From Echinarachnius parma (Eukaryota; Echinodermata; Echinoidea; Clypeasteroida; Echinarachniidae): DNA of 64,000 nucleotides. Location of the stretch: assembly GCA_037951105.1 (NCBI GenBank), contig JBAMJV010008234.1:1-64000 (forward strand). Direction: 5' to 3'. A program made the position numbers and the translations under genes. Below are positions 36,721 to 49,620 of this stretch, one piece after another (position 1 is the first letter of the stretch; the number at the start of each line of letters is the position of its first letter). The notes under the pieces were generated by a model, which was not told the DNA's origin, made no database searches, and saw only the letters and a program-made list of their open reading frames with translations.

Positions 36721-38380
36721 TTACACACCAGTTGGCAGACGGCCAGTGGAGTTGAATTTGTATGTATACATGCACATATTACAATACCAACTGGTCACCA
36801 AATACCCATCCAGGAACCAATTAAACTTGCAGTCACTCCCTACTACACCCCCCCCCCCCCCCCCCCCCCACCCCAAGCAAGCTGTTAATACACATGAGTT
36901 GGCAGGCGGCCAGTGGAGTTGAAATGTATGGATGCACATTTTATGATACAAACTGGTCACCAAATACCCATCGAGGAACCAATTAAACTTGCGTTTTTTG
37001 TCACTCCTTACTGCATCCCCCCCCCCCCCCCCCCCCAGCCAAGCTGTATATTTACAGAGTTGGCAGGCGGCCAGTGGAGTTGAATTGTATGGATGCACAT
37101 TTTATGATACAAACTGGTCACCAACTACTCAGCAAGGTACCAATTTAATATATTTGCGTGGTCTGTGACACTCCCTACTACACCCCCCCCCCCCCCCACA
37201 CACCACCACCACCACCAGAGGTTATATGAATCTGTGTCAACCCTTCACTGTGCAGTACTGGTAACTTTTGACAAATTCATATGTGGTGATTGTATTATTT
37301 AGATATGAACATAATACATTTAATACAACCTGGTCACCAAATAACCAGCTAGGTACCAACTACATTTGTGTTTTGTTTTTGTGTCACTCCTACTACATCC
37401 CCCCCCCCCCCCCCAAAGGTTTCCATATGAATCTGTGTCACCCGTCACTGTGCAGTATTGGTAACTTTTGAAAATGCAATTGATGGTGATCATATTATTT
37501 AGAAATTTATATGAACATTATACGTTTTTAATACAAACTGGTCACCAATTATACCCATCTAGGTACCAATAATATAAATTTAAAAAACAATTTTTTTCCC
37601 CTATCAATCCCTACTTCATCCCGAAGGTTATATGAATCTGTGTCACCATTCACTGTGCAGTACTGGTAACTTTTGAAAATGTAATTTATGGTGGTCATTA
37701 TTATTTAGAAATTGATATGAACATCATACATTTAAAACTGGTCACCAATATACCCATCTAGGTACCAATAATATTTTTTAAAAAAATTCTCTTTTTTTTT
37801 TCTTTTTTTTTCTGTCAATCCCGAAGGTTATATGAATCTGTGTCACCATTCACTGTGCAGTACTGGTAACTTTTGAAAATGACCATTTATGGTGGTCATT
37901 ATTATTTAGAAATTGATATGAACATCATACATTTAAAACTGGTCACAAATATACCCATCTAGGTACCAATTATATGATTTTTTTTGTTCTGTTACTCCCT
38001 ACTTCATCCCCTCAAAGGTTATATGAATCTGTGTCACAATTTGCTGTGCACTAACAACCTCGAAAGTTGTAACTTTGAACATTGAATTATGATGATCAAA
38101 TTATCTAGACATGAACATCATAAACTGGACACATAATACCCATCTAGGTACCAATTTTGCTTGCATTTTTTGTCACTCCCTACTGCTTCATCACTTCTTC
38201 AACAGCCCCCAAAGATAAGTGTGAATATGTGCAATCATTCACTGGGCAGCAGTAACAAGATATTATATAAATGGTAACTTTGGAAAATGTAATTATGGTA
38301 CAATCAAATTATTTAGACCCGAATGTGTACAAATCCATTATCAGTTTATTTTTATACTTCCTCCACCTAGCCCCCGCCCG
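36720..38380. repeat. Tandem array, ~160-215-bp units, 8-9 copies, some with C-runs
   Basis: AACTGGTCACC recurs near 36788, 36951, 37112, 37328, 37537, 37736, 37937 and 38122. Units also carry CACTGTGCAGTACTGGTAAC, TTATATGAATCTGTGTCAC and CTAGGTACCAA. The first four or five units contain C-runs of 15-22 nt (36848, 37018, 37182, 37399); later units lack them. Confidence 0.93.
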
Positions 38381-39159
38381 CAGATTGATGTGCTGATGTA
38401 ACATTTACTACCTTTACATTGTCAAAAAATTTAAGTAAAAAAATAAAATAAAATAATAATTCACTTAAAATATCAAATACATTCTCACCACCCCCATACA
38501 CAAACACAAACACACACGATCACACTGTATCAACTATAAAACATTCAAGTTTATTTACAGTATTTGACAAGCCTTGTTCAATTTGAGCACAAAGTTTGGT
38601 CATATTTGTCTTCTTTCTTCTTTTGAGCTCCAATCCGTTATTTCCGCTCCATTTGGTATGGGTTCAGTGCCTATTGACACAAACTTTTTCCATAATAATA
38701 GCAATGCATAGGGGACGCACTTTCGTAATGTGATATATGCTCTGTATGTACCTTAAATTATGTGTAAACAATCCAATCTGTTATAAAAACATGCATTTGC
38801 AAATCTGTCATAATTGTATTATTTTGGTATAAGATGATTATCTTTGTCATGGATTTCATCTCAATATTGTTGATACATTAATAAGGTGATATGAAATCAA
38901 ATGACAACTGTACAATTCTGATATATATGAAGACTATATACTATGTATTTGTAATCTTATTTTTCTAAAAATGTGATCATTCAGTAGGAGATAGGCTCTC
39001 AATACTAGCAAGATCTTCATTCAGGGCAAAACAAAATAAAGACGCAACACTGTATTGCAAACTAAATGCATGCATGAAAATTATTCCAAGATCACGAGAT
39101 GCAGCTGCTGCCAAATCTGCTATGGGCCACTTGAATATTGCATTTCCAAGGGTAAAAGA

Positions 39160-39575
39160 AATGGCTTCTTGCCAGGGATGCGAATATATCATGGGTGGTG
39201 GATATCTATCTCAATACATGATAAGGGATAGATTATCAAAGTATTTTGCAAGATAATGTTGTCTGCAATATCATAGTAATAGTATGTATGTAAACATGGC
39301 CAGATTACACGTGGCCGACCCACTTTCATATCTGCAATTATTCAATAATATGCTCCAAACGTGTCTGACAAACAAAAAATGATGCAAATATTATGGGTGG
39401 TAGATTATCAATCTCAATACATGATAGAGGATAGATTAACAAAGTATTTGCAAGATATAATGTATGTTGTCTACAGTATGATAGTATGTATGTAAATATG
39501 ACCAGATTACACATGTCCCGACCCAATTTCATATCTGCAATGAATCAATAATATGCTCCAAATGTGTCAGAAAAA
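39160..39575. repeat. Tandem duplication, ~205-bp unit, 2 copies
   Basis: ATCATGGGTGGTGGATATC/ATTATGGGTGGTAGATTATC, ATCTCAATACATGATA, GTATGTATGTAAA and AATAATATGCTCCAAA are present in both units. Confidence 0.88.
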
Positions 39576-39588
39576 CACTATAGGCAGT

Positions 39589-39705
39589 GTCACACACGAG
39601 CTAATTAGATAATTGAATTATCTAGATAATTTGTAGCATGTCTGTCACATTCGTACATGTAGGTGAATTATCTAGATAACTATTATTTAGATAATTGTGT
39701 GTGAC
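39589..39705. mobile_element. Short fold-back MITE (117 bp)
   Basis: GTCACACACGAGCTAATTAG faces AATTGTGTGTGAC at the right; the interior is rich in TTATCTAGATAA dyads. Confidence 0.75.
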
Positions 39706-40408
39706 ATCAGCTTATAAATGTGTTTTGATATTGGCTAATATACATTGTAAGTAAGAGATGGTGAATATTGAAGAGGAACGTCAAATAAAAGGTTACAAAT
39801 CTTGGGGAAAGTGGCCGCAGCAGTATTGGAAACTTTTTTTTCAACAGGGACTTTATGATTTACTTCTTCACTTGTAGACTGGTTTTTCTTATGTTTTCCT
39901 TATGTTCGATCGACAGTCTTAGTCCAGTACCAACGCCAAAATCGGTCAACTCAAATCCAAGTTGAACTCAACCGAGCACGGGCGTAGCGAGTTACGTAAT
40001 ACCTATTCAACTGGGGGGGATGAATGAATAGATCATCCCCCCCACTTGAATGGGTATCAATGTCATGTCTAGCGACTGTAGCAAACAATGGGAGAACATC
40101 AAAGTTCCATGATGTTTTGTTTCGGGCAAAATGGAGCCGAATTAAAAGTATCCTACTGGTCCATTCCAAACTTGGTCCGCATCATTTAATTTCCTGCTAG
40201 TACCTTCCGGATGTCAAACGGATAGGAAACGGAAGGAGAATCGGTGCAGTGGGGCTAGGTCATTAGATCACAAATTGGACTACTACAGTACTTAGTGTAG
40301 CTAGGGGAAGGGGTCAACTGGGCCTATGTGATACACATGAAAATAAATAGAAATAAATAAGAAATAATATATAAGATGTGTAATATATATGCAAAACAAT
40401 GTACTTAC

Positions 40409-40482
40409 AAAGTGACCCCAGAGGACCAAATGTCCACTTTGAACCCTGAGAATACATCCTGTCCGTTGGCGATCTCTGGGGT
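40409..40482 (-). pseudogene. Partial copy of exon 5, donor side
   Basis: About 74 nt matching the 3' half of exon 5 ([11 protein letters not shown] to SGVTL) with three or four base changes and an intact GTAAGT donor, located downstream of the real exon, 143 nt away from the real exon end. It lacks the acceptor half. Confidence 0.88.
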
Positions 40483-40624
40483 CTAATAATATACCAGTCT
40501 ATCGTTAGAAAGTCTTTAAAATTCTAATTTCAGGCTAATTACAGGTGCTCCATCAATAATTATATACAATCAATACAAAAAATAATTAAAAAACAAAATG
40601 AGGAGAAAGAGACGAAATACTTAC

Positions 40625-40761
40625 AAAGTGACCCCGGAGGACCAGATGTCGACTTTGAACCCTGAGAATACATCCTGTCCGTTGGCGATCTCTGGGGGCT
40701 GGAAGGCCGGCGAGCCCTGGCTCGTCCGACAGGCGTCATCTTTGGTGAACTGGTCTAGTAG
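40625..40761 (-). CDS. STK11: STK11 exon 5 (activation segment, APE region, helix F)
   Basis: 137 nt, as in human. The acceptor is CATAG and the donor GTAAGT, ending in phase 2. It encodes [10 protein letters not shown], then [18 protein letters not shown], then [18 protein letters not shown]. Human LKB1 has ALHPFAADDT followed by an identical [18 protein letters not shown] block. PPE is the LKB1 form of the APE motif and DIWS carries the conserved helix F aspartate. Copies of its acceptor half lie upstream (40877-40932, and a 13-nt trace at 40828-40840) and of its donor half downstream (40409-40482). Confidence 0.96.
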
Positions 40762-40876
40762 CTATGGATGACAAAGAACAAAAGAAGGAGAGGCGAAAAT
40801 GCATCAATATTTAAAGAACTGTAAGTAAATTGGTCTAGTACATGTAGATGTAACAAGACAAAGGAGCTTTAGAGGG

Positions 40877-40932
40877 GATCTGCGAGACCTGGCTCGTCAG
40901 ACACGCGTCATCTTCGGTAAACTGGTCTAGTA
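40877..40932 (-). pseudogene. Partial copy of exon 5, acceptor side
   Basis: About 56 nt reading LLDQFTEDDACLTSQVS in the exon 5 frame, upstream of the real exon. The acceptor dinucleotide is destroyed: the minus strand reads CGGG before CTACTAG where the real exon has CATAG. It breaks off inside the activation segment. It therefore looks like a decayed duplicate rather than an alternative exon. Confidence 0.85.
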
Positions 40933-41689
40933 GCCCGATTCAAAAACAAAAGAAGAACTGGGGGGGGAACTGTATCAATAGTTTACTAACTTTAACTGGG
41001 CTGAAAAAAATAACTTCAGAGGAAAAAGGCACTGTCAATAAACAGAAAGTCAATAATTCACAAAAATACTTTCAAATGTATTTTATAAAATACAAGGAAG
41101 AGATTTAAACAAACAAAAATGCATTTTCACAGAAATTCTGAGAAATAAAAATAATCTTTCAGTTGGTTTGCAATTGAAATTTTCATAAAATTAAGAACCA
41201 AAAGGCCATTTTAATTGTGAAACTAAATTTGTTAAGACTTTCTTTAGAGCAAAAATCATATAAAAATCATGTCTTACAAATTACATTGTTTTGGTATACA
41301 AAAAGTATGTCCATTTTCTTTCACCAATTTTGATACATCTGTACAGTTACATTGTATTGTAAGTTATAAAGCTGTAGGCCCTTGATATACATGTATTAAA
41401 GAAATCAAGAAACATATAATATGCTTGAAAACTACAAACACCGACATTTTATTCAAGTTTTTGTAAAATACAATGGTCAAAACGTCAGCCTGCATAAACA
41501 TAAATTGTAGTTATGACCCACGACTGGGAGCTCTTGTAAAGGATCGTTGAAGCGGTGGGCTTATATCTTGGTTGCAAATCGCCCCAGGCCCTTGATTTCT
41601 ATAATTGAGAATAATGACTGCGTACTTCGGCCAATTAATCATCATTAGTGTGGCAGGTAATATTTATAGACAGCAATTATTCCTTGGTG

Positions 41690-43150
41690 TAACAATCATC
41701 CTTTAGAACAAAGGGTAAATACATACATGTGTTCCTATCAAGGATGTAATTTTGTTAGTCAAACATTTGTCCCTAGTGGGTATTCAGCAAATCCTTAAAC
41801 ATATTGGAATAACTGTGCATAAATGTTCAGTTTCAAGTAAAATTCTGTATTGACATTGACAATAAAACAAATTTGTGAGTAAATTACTAATTGATCAAGG
41901 ACTATAACATGTCAGTCCAATATTTGTCACTAGCTTGGCAATGCATTTAGTAAATCCTTAAACTAATTGAAATAACTGTAAACTCATGCTGCACAAACTG
42001 TCAAGTAAATGTTGATGACATTGCACTCAAATTTATACAAAATAACCTTTAAATTATTTCACATTCAATAGATTTGTGGGCAAGATTCTATCAAAGACTA
42101 ATTCGTCAGTCCAACATTTGTCACTAGCTTTACAATGCATTCAGAAACGTCTTTGAACTTATTGCAATAAATGTGCATAAATGTGCATATATCATAATGT
42201 GCTACATTGACATTGACAATGCACACAAATTTGTCAATATTATCTTTAAATTATTACAAAATGTATATGTCCAATAGATTTGTGGTAAAGTATTTGTTAC
42301 AATCCACAAGATTTTCAGTGACTTCCAATAATTTTTCTTTCTCAAGGATTTACGTGTCAATCATAATTCTCCACCAGCTATGCAACTATTCGCAGTAAAT
42401 CCTTCAACTAATTGAAACAACTGTGCATACTTGTCAAGTTATGCTCAAATTTGTCAAAATTATATAAAATTTTACTTTTATTGCAAATAGATTTGCGGGC
42501 GAGTTTATGTCAAGGATTTTCTTGCCAATCATAATTCCCCACAACCATTCAGTAAAATCCTTCAACTAATTGAAATAACTGTGCACACTTGTCAAGTTCA
42601 ATTCCATTATAAAAAATATGCTCAAATTTGTCAAAATTACCTCTAAATGATCTTTTATTAGTCAAGCAAGTATCGTCAAATATATTTGCGGGTGAGTTTA
42701 CACCATGGATTTATTTTGACAGTTCATCATTTGTCACTGGCTTTTCAGAAAATCCTTCAACTAATTGAAATAAATGCATACCTGTCAAGTTCAATGCCAT
42801 TTTGAAAATATGCTCAAATTTGTCAAATTATCTCCAAATGATCTTCTATTACCCATTCATCATCCAATATATTTTGTGTAGTCTTCATTGTAGTTACTGG
42901 CTTTGCAATGTATTCTCTGAAAATACTTCAACTTATTGAAATAACTGTACATACTTATCATGAAAATATATTGTCAAAATTATCTCAATGTTATATTAGA
43001 CAAGTATGTATCGTCAAATAAGACTTGCGGGCGAGTTTCTTTCATGGATTTATTTGACAGTTCCAACATTTGTCACTAGCTTTGCAATGTATTCATCAAA
43101 TCTTTAAACTAATTGAAATAACTGCGTGTTCTGTCAAATGGTAAGCTTAT
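41690..43150. repeat. Tandem array in intron 4, ~165-240-bp units, about 8 copies
   Basis: AAATCCTTCAACTAATTGAA, ATAACTGTGCATA, GCTCAAATTTGTCAAAATTA and CAACATTTGTCACTAGCTTT recur about every 190 nt. Anchors near 41788, 41954, 42150, 42388, 42545, 42750, 42930 and 43100. Confidence 0.92.
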
Positions 43151-43335
43151 TAATGGTGCACTCAAATCTATAACATTTATAGAATATAGGTTAACAGCAA
43201 ATCCTTTGAATCATATAAATAAATGAAATGAAATGTAATGTCATTCAACTTTTAAGTATACACTAACAAATGTGCAATTAATAATACTTATTGGGAGATT
43301 TGCATATACATTTGTTTTTTAAGTCTTGGCTTTAA

Positions 43336-44244
43336 CCCTAAAAAGGCCGGGCTATTTGAGGTCTTCAGCAGGCCGGGGGGGGGGGGGGCATTATGGCCCC
43401 CCCCCCCCCTAAGATCTCGGCCGCGGGGCGGCCGATCGCCATGAAAAATTGCACGCATGATAAGTGAAGTGTATAGAATACAATGGTAATTTTAATTTTT
43501 TAAGTCTTGGCTTTAACCCTAAAAAGGCCGGGCTATTTGAGGTCTTCAGCAGGCCGGGGGGGGGGGGGGGGGCCATTATGGCCCCCCCCCCCCCCTAAGA
43601 TCTCGGCCGCGGAGTGGCCGATCGCCGTGAAAAATTGCACGCATGATAAGTGAAGTGTATAGAATACAATTTTAATTTTTTGAAAAATTCATTAATTTGC
43701 ATATTTATGGTAATTTATGCAAATAAGGTCATAAAATTCATATTTTTACCCATAAATCATATATTCTTCATAATTAAACTCTGGTTTTCACTACATATAT
43801 TCTTTAGAGCATTTGGAATAATAATACGACAATTTGGAAGAACCAGGTTCTTCCTTATGTTGTCTATTGTTTTTATAATTTCTTATGTATTTCTTTGTTT
43901 TTTTTACTTATGTATTTTATTGTTTTTGTTTTTTTTATTTCTAACTATAATTCAACTATTTTGAACCCCAAAACAAACATATAAAATGTAAACAAGACCA
44001 AATAACCAATGATATACTTCCTTTTACGAAAACTGATATTTCCATATGTTTTGTACACAAATCACGAAATTGAGCGATTTTCGGGCTGACAAAAGGTCAC
44101 GTGACTTCGTAACGGTAGGTCCGATTTTCAAATTTTTTGTTTTAAAATATGCGCAAGACCCAAAAGAAAAAAGTCACTAAGCAGCGGCGCGTCATCTTAC
44201 CGCGTTTTGGAGCAATAAAAAAAATCGCGGAGGGGGGGGCCATT

Positions 44245-44275
<31 letters not shown>

Positions 44276-44286
44276 CCTTTTTAGGG
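43336..44286. mobile_element. TTAA-flanked element, family F, with G/C-run hairpins
   Basis: Ends CCCTAAAAAGGCCGG and (reverse complement of the right end) CCCTAAAAAGGCCGG, TTAA at 43332-43335 and 44287-44290. The left ~180 bp is duplicated in tandem (43323-43500, 43501-43680). Each copy has a G-run, CATTATGG and a C-run, forming a hairpin; the right end has a C-run of about 28 (44245-44273). Confidence 0.85.
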
Positions 44287-45670
44287 TTAAAAGATAACTA
44301 CTAGCTATGGACATGTTTGTATCTTGTAATAATATATCCAGTCAGAGAAGCTATAAATCATTATCTATAAGAGTGACATAGTTTTGATCCTCCTCACCCT
44401 AAGGTAATCTCTCAAACAGAACTTGACATTTACAGTAGTACCCTTAATTAAATAAAATTGATGAGACATCAAAAATTGGTCTTAAGACAAGTTCCAGGGG
44501 GGGGGGGGGGAGAGTAATCTTTTTAATTGTTCAGGCAACAAGATATATCCAATAAAACCACACACACACAAATAAAGAATTTCTGATCGGGAAGAACATT
44601 GTGGAGCAACAAAACAGAACCTGCAGTCATTTCTTTGTAAATAAGACGAGTAATAAATCCAGGCGTTGTGAGGCTACAAACATAAATAGAACAGAAAACG
44701 ACCGTGTCTGACAGAGTGATTGATGAAAATATAACCCCCCTTACCGAGAAAGTACCCCTGTTGAGAAAGAGAAGGGCGTAAGTCACTTTTTGTACTTTGG
44801 AGATAATCATGGTTAAATTTTGTTAGCTAAGTAGAAGCCAACTGAAACTTTTATTTTTTAATTTGATGAATGTATTTTCCAAAATTAGGCAAAACTTATT
44901 ATCTGAAAAAATTCTGCACCACATCTAGAGGCTCGGTACTGCAAGATGGTATGCGGAACTCAGTTTAGTCATAAATCGACTTAGCGCCCCTATCGCTCTC
45001 ACCCGACCAGGTGTAATTTAGATGCAGAACTACCTTCACCCTCTACCTCCCTCCACGCTATAAAGTAACCCAAAGTTCATGCAATTTAGGGCAAGGCTTT
45101 TCATATTCATGTCACACTCTTCAATGCACTTGAACTTAAAGTACATTTAATGTATGCATGCATGCGTTTCAAAACTGCAACATTTTATGGCAAGGAAAAA
45201 TACAAAGTTATTTTTGAAGGGTTACTTTTCAATCTCGCCTTCAAGAAAATAGCACTCTAAAATATGTTTTGCGTTGAACTTGATGCAAATTTATGGGCGT
45301 CTTTTGGTATTTTTAGGGGCTCTTTTGGGCCTTTCTGGGGCTAAATTGTCCTGAACTCCTGTGTATTTGTTTTCACTAATTCATCACTAAAAAAAAGGGA
45401 CAATTTTGTGAAGAAGAATGTTGCTCGATTTGCCGTCCTTCCAACAACGAACTAGAGCTCTGTTGCCACTCCCGTAAGTTCATGTTGTTTTTTACCAATT
45501 GTGTAATTTCTATCATGCACAATTGTATAGGCATGTATGCATGCATTTCAGACTGACCACATTGAATACATAATGTACAATACTCCCACTCAGATTAATT
45601 CCTGGACATTGCTTTTCAACCAATGTATTACACCTCAGCCCCATTCATACATATTCCTGTTGGTTCTTAC

Positions 45671-45755
45671 CTCTGCAACACCAACGTCTGATATCTTGAG
45701 CACACCACCAGTTGTTAACAGCAGGTTGCATGGTTTGATGTTCTTATGAACAAAC
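45671..45755 (-). pseudogene. Partial copy of exon 4, donor side (copy 2)
   Basis: Second donor-side copy, extending slightly further (to the HKDIKP region, with GTTCTTATGAAC on the plus strand replacing GTCCTTGTGCAC). The GTAAGA donor is intact. No acceptor or 5' half of the exon is present. Flanks shared with copy 1 and with the real exon include CAACCAATGTATTACAC and CAGCCCCATTCATACAT. Confidence 0.85.
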
Positions 45756-45866
45756 AAATAGCTGTACACCAAATTATATAGTAGTCCCACTCCTTTAAAC
45801 TCATGTTGGTTTCAACCAATGTATTACACTTCAGCCCCATACATACATAATAATGTAAGTTCTTAC

Positions 45867-45937
45867 CTCTGCAACACCAAAGTCTGATATCTTGAGCACA
45901 CCACCAGTTGTTAGAAGCAGGTTGCTTGGTTTGATCA
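45867..45937 (-). pseudogene. Partial copy of exon 4, donor side (copy 1)
   Basis: About 70 nt matching the 3' half of exon 4 (SNLL to DFGVAE) with an intact minus-strand donor GTAAGA. It is diverged at a few bases (TTAGAAGCAGG for TTACAAGCAGG) and breaks off where the real exon continues with the KDIKP codons. It is part of three tandem units covering about 45590-46140. Confidence 0.88.
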
Positions 45938-45999
45938 TCTAATGAACAAACAAATAGCTGTACACCAAATTATATAGTAGTCCCACTCCTTTAAACTCA

Positions 46000-46269
<270 letters not shown>

Positions 46270-46331
46270 TCACAGAATTTGAAGAAAAAAATTGCTTATT
46301 GTTTTCAATATCCACCTCCCCCGCCTCCAAG

Positions 46332-46366
46332 CGGGGTGTGGGGGGGGGGGGGGGGGGGGGGGGGTG
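46332..46366. repeat. G-run in intron 3
   Basis: About 27 consecutive G after GCGGGGTGT. Quadruplex-capable on the plus strand. Confidence 0.95.
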
Positions 46367-49162
46367 GCAGTAGAATTCTAGAAATAGAATCTGAACAAAT
46401 GTGTATCATGCAACATTGTATGCTGATATTCAATTCAGGGCTATTACTGGCGAGAACATGGTTATTTATTTACATTATGAAAATGCAATACTGTAATATC
46501 AAAGATATCTGATTTGTTATATGAAAGAATATTAGAACAGTTATTGTTGTAACTCAGGGAACTTCTACAAATACAACCATTGAGTGATTTCAAGTACGGT
46601 GCTGGTGTTGGTGTTGGTGTTAGCAGCCCATATTTGCTGTTAATCCGAGCTCTAACACCAGCGTTCGGATTAACGACGATACCGATACCAAGTATCGATA
46701 GCCTAACACCAGCATATCGATAGCTCGACGCCAATAAATCCGCCCGAAAAGCACAAAATTGTTGTATATTTCACGTAAAAAAAGCCCGAAATCAATGTAC
46801 TCTGGCAAAATATACCATGGACGTGAGAGTATTTATGAAGAACTCTCATTTCTAACATGTACAATTTTACAATAAGCCTTATTTTTTTCAAAAACGTTAT
46901 TTTTTTAGCGTTTCGGTATGATATTTGCAAGATTTGCGTGACGGCCTGTGGCTGTGCCATGTCGAATGGCTATGTGCACAATTCAATTGTTTTGAGCTCA
47001 AACTTTCGTTCCATTATTTATTCGTAATTGTTCTTAACTAATTGGGACAAGATCTCAATTTAGTAAGTGTAATCTAGGCTTTTATATTCTAAAGTATAGA
47101 CTATTCTCAAACAAAATGACCGGTTCATAAAATTGATCTATTACGTTGACACTTTCACTCATATCTTACTTTTCCTGTTAAGTATTACTGGAGAAAAATA
47201 AGAAAAAAAACAACAACCAAAGTATTGTTTTGAATTTAATTTTAAGTAGTATTATGATCACGGTTTTATCTCAAAAACATTTTCCATATGCAAAACGTAA
47301 CAAAGAACTAGTCCTAGAGGAGAGTAGCCTACAGCCTAGATCTAAGTATAAGGTTAGGTAATTTAACAGGTGACTAATAATTTTAAAGTAGACCTAAGAA
47401 AAAAAAAACCCGTATCTTACTATCTTAGTATAAATAATTAGAGGATTATGTTATATTCTGATCTTAATTAAGGGTATTTCATTTTATCTTTTGTTTATTG
47501 ACCGTGATCATTGTTGAAGTCTACTGATCGACCGACACTGCTTGAAGCATCAATTAGCCAGATCTTATTTAATAATCATACCATTATTAATATTAGTTTA
47601 TAATGTAAATATTGGCACTGCCATTATTATTAGTCTAATTGTTTGCTAAATTTGTATTTTACAGATTTGAAACTTTGGATATAAAGATATGTCACATATT
47701 TTAAAAAGGAAACAAGGGTTAATTTAGAGAACTTATAGTTATATTATAGTAAAACTAAAAATAAGTTGAACGAACAAGTTATTACTAGCAGCAGCAATAG
47801 CACAGGTAGCCCCAGTCATACGAGCTAGCTCTGCATAGCCTCCACGGTTCTACCTAGGGCTCGGGGCTAGGCCTAGACTGAGGTTTATGACTTAACCTAA
47901 ACTAGACCTTCTGGAGTGTAATTCTCTACTCATGTCCTAGTCTCTAGATACTAGCTCTAGTCTAGAGCTTAGGCTAGCACTTCGATCGATTGTACTAATT
48001 CCTATTAAAATTATAAAAAGTATCATTCTAATCATAAATCTAGGGCGGTGTATAAACTTGTCTTGCTATTATAGTATTGCTAATTTTTTTAATCTTACAT
48101 AAGTACGAGCAAAAGGTAGTACTAGGCTTACTACAATACAAGATATGCCTAGATGTCTAGATTTAGGCCGCACTTTAAAGTTGACTAGCCTAGCCCTAGC
48201 CTCTAGTACTACCTCTAGGTCTGGCTATGCCGGCTGCAAGCGTCATAAATAGTTACTCCGAATTCTAGTTTAGTAACAATTTGTACTAGTTTGACCTACA
48301 CTAGAGTAGAGACAGAGTAAGGCAATTGTCTAGTCTCTATTTGAGTGTGAATTTATTAAACCAGCGAAATGATAGGGCTAGGCCAGGCCCCAGGCCAGGC
48401 TATATTGTATTTTTACTTTAGGATTTAAGCTATTAACATTTCTGCTACAGTACAGGGAAAATTCACAATTTATATTATTACCATACTACTACTATACTAT
48501 TTAGCTTAGTTATAAAAACTATTATAATTTACTGAACTAATAAAATAGCTGCAACACCACTACCAATAACCAAGTACCGTCCATAGAGTGCCTCAGACTC
48601 AGTAAAACAGACAACAAAATTAAACAAAATCATTTGGTACATGTCTAACTTTCTAGAGAGTCTATTAAGTCGAATTTCTAAGCCGATCAAATCTTGATTA
48701 TCATATCAATCATGACATTAAATTTAAAATGAAGTGATGAAGTCCTAGTCTCTAGACTCGAGTCTAGACCTCATTCAGAGTCAGACTCAGTCAGACTCAG
48801 AGTCAGTCCTACTCTAAAATCTAAATCGAGTTGAAGTCTAAGGTAAGTAATATCGATATAATTCTAATTTACAAGTGACTTACATTACATGACACAGTCC
48901 GTCTATTTTCAGCAAATTGATGATAGAAAATCCAGTTGGAAAAGTAAATGATACTGCTAGCACATTATTATTGGTATTGATCCACGTCAATATGCACTTG
49001 TTTACTATTTACGTTAACGATAACGATTACCGTACGTTATGGAATTGCAATTCAAGTTGTGCATTAATGTTTACGTTTATTTTGAATTTCGAGTACACAA
49101 TTACAATTACAATACCCTAATTAATTAGCATAAATTAGACTCGAGATCAGACCTTGTATGGA

Positions 49163-49508
49163 TTTATCAACTCACATAATTATCCAGGGCATACTTTCCA
49201 TAACAAATTTATCCTGAGATAAATTGCGTTTATCATAAGATGTAGCGAATACGATTAATTGTTGTTTTTCATCATGTATGTGGTACTAATATTGTCTACT
49301 GCTATATTGCCAATACTACTTCATGTAATACAAAAATCATTAGTAATAGCAGCATGAAGTAGTATTACGTAGTTGACAATATTAGTACCACATACATGAT
49401 GAAAAACAACAATTAATCGTATTCGCTACATCTTATGATAAACGCAATTTATCTCAGGGTAAATTTGTTATGGAAAGTATGCCCTGGATAATTATGTGAG
49501 TTGATAAA
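49163..49508. repeat. Long inverted repeat, ~160-bp arms
   Basis: Arms 49163-49325 and 49353-49508 pair almost throughout (TTTATCAACTCACATAATTA with TAATTATGTGAGTTGATAAA; ATTAATTGTTGTTTTTCATC with its complement), with a ~27-nt loop. Confidence 0.93.
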
Positions 49509-49620
49509 GCTTTTACGAGTTTTGTATAGTATTTCTATTTATCATCATTTGTTGTACGATATATTATATCGTACAACAAATGATGATAAATAGAAATACT
49601 ATACAAAACTCGTAAAAGCT
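49508..49620. repeat. Perfect palindrome, 56-bp arms, 1-nt centre
   Basis: AGCTTTTACGAGTTTTGTAT...ATACAAAACTCGTAAAAGCT, every position pairing around the T at 49564. It begins exactly where the preceding long inverted repeat ends. Confidence 0.97.

Noticed and set aside
36720-38380. Regularly spaced repeats reminiscent of a CRISPR array
   Set aside because: Units are long, diverged and contiguous, with no short exact repeat plus unique spacer pattern, and the DNA is clearly eukaryotic.
43650-43964. 104-codon hydrophobic ORF resembling a membrane protein
   Set aside because: It lies in T-rich DNA of a TTAA element; Phe/Ile/Leu richness follows from composition, and no motif is recognised.
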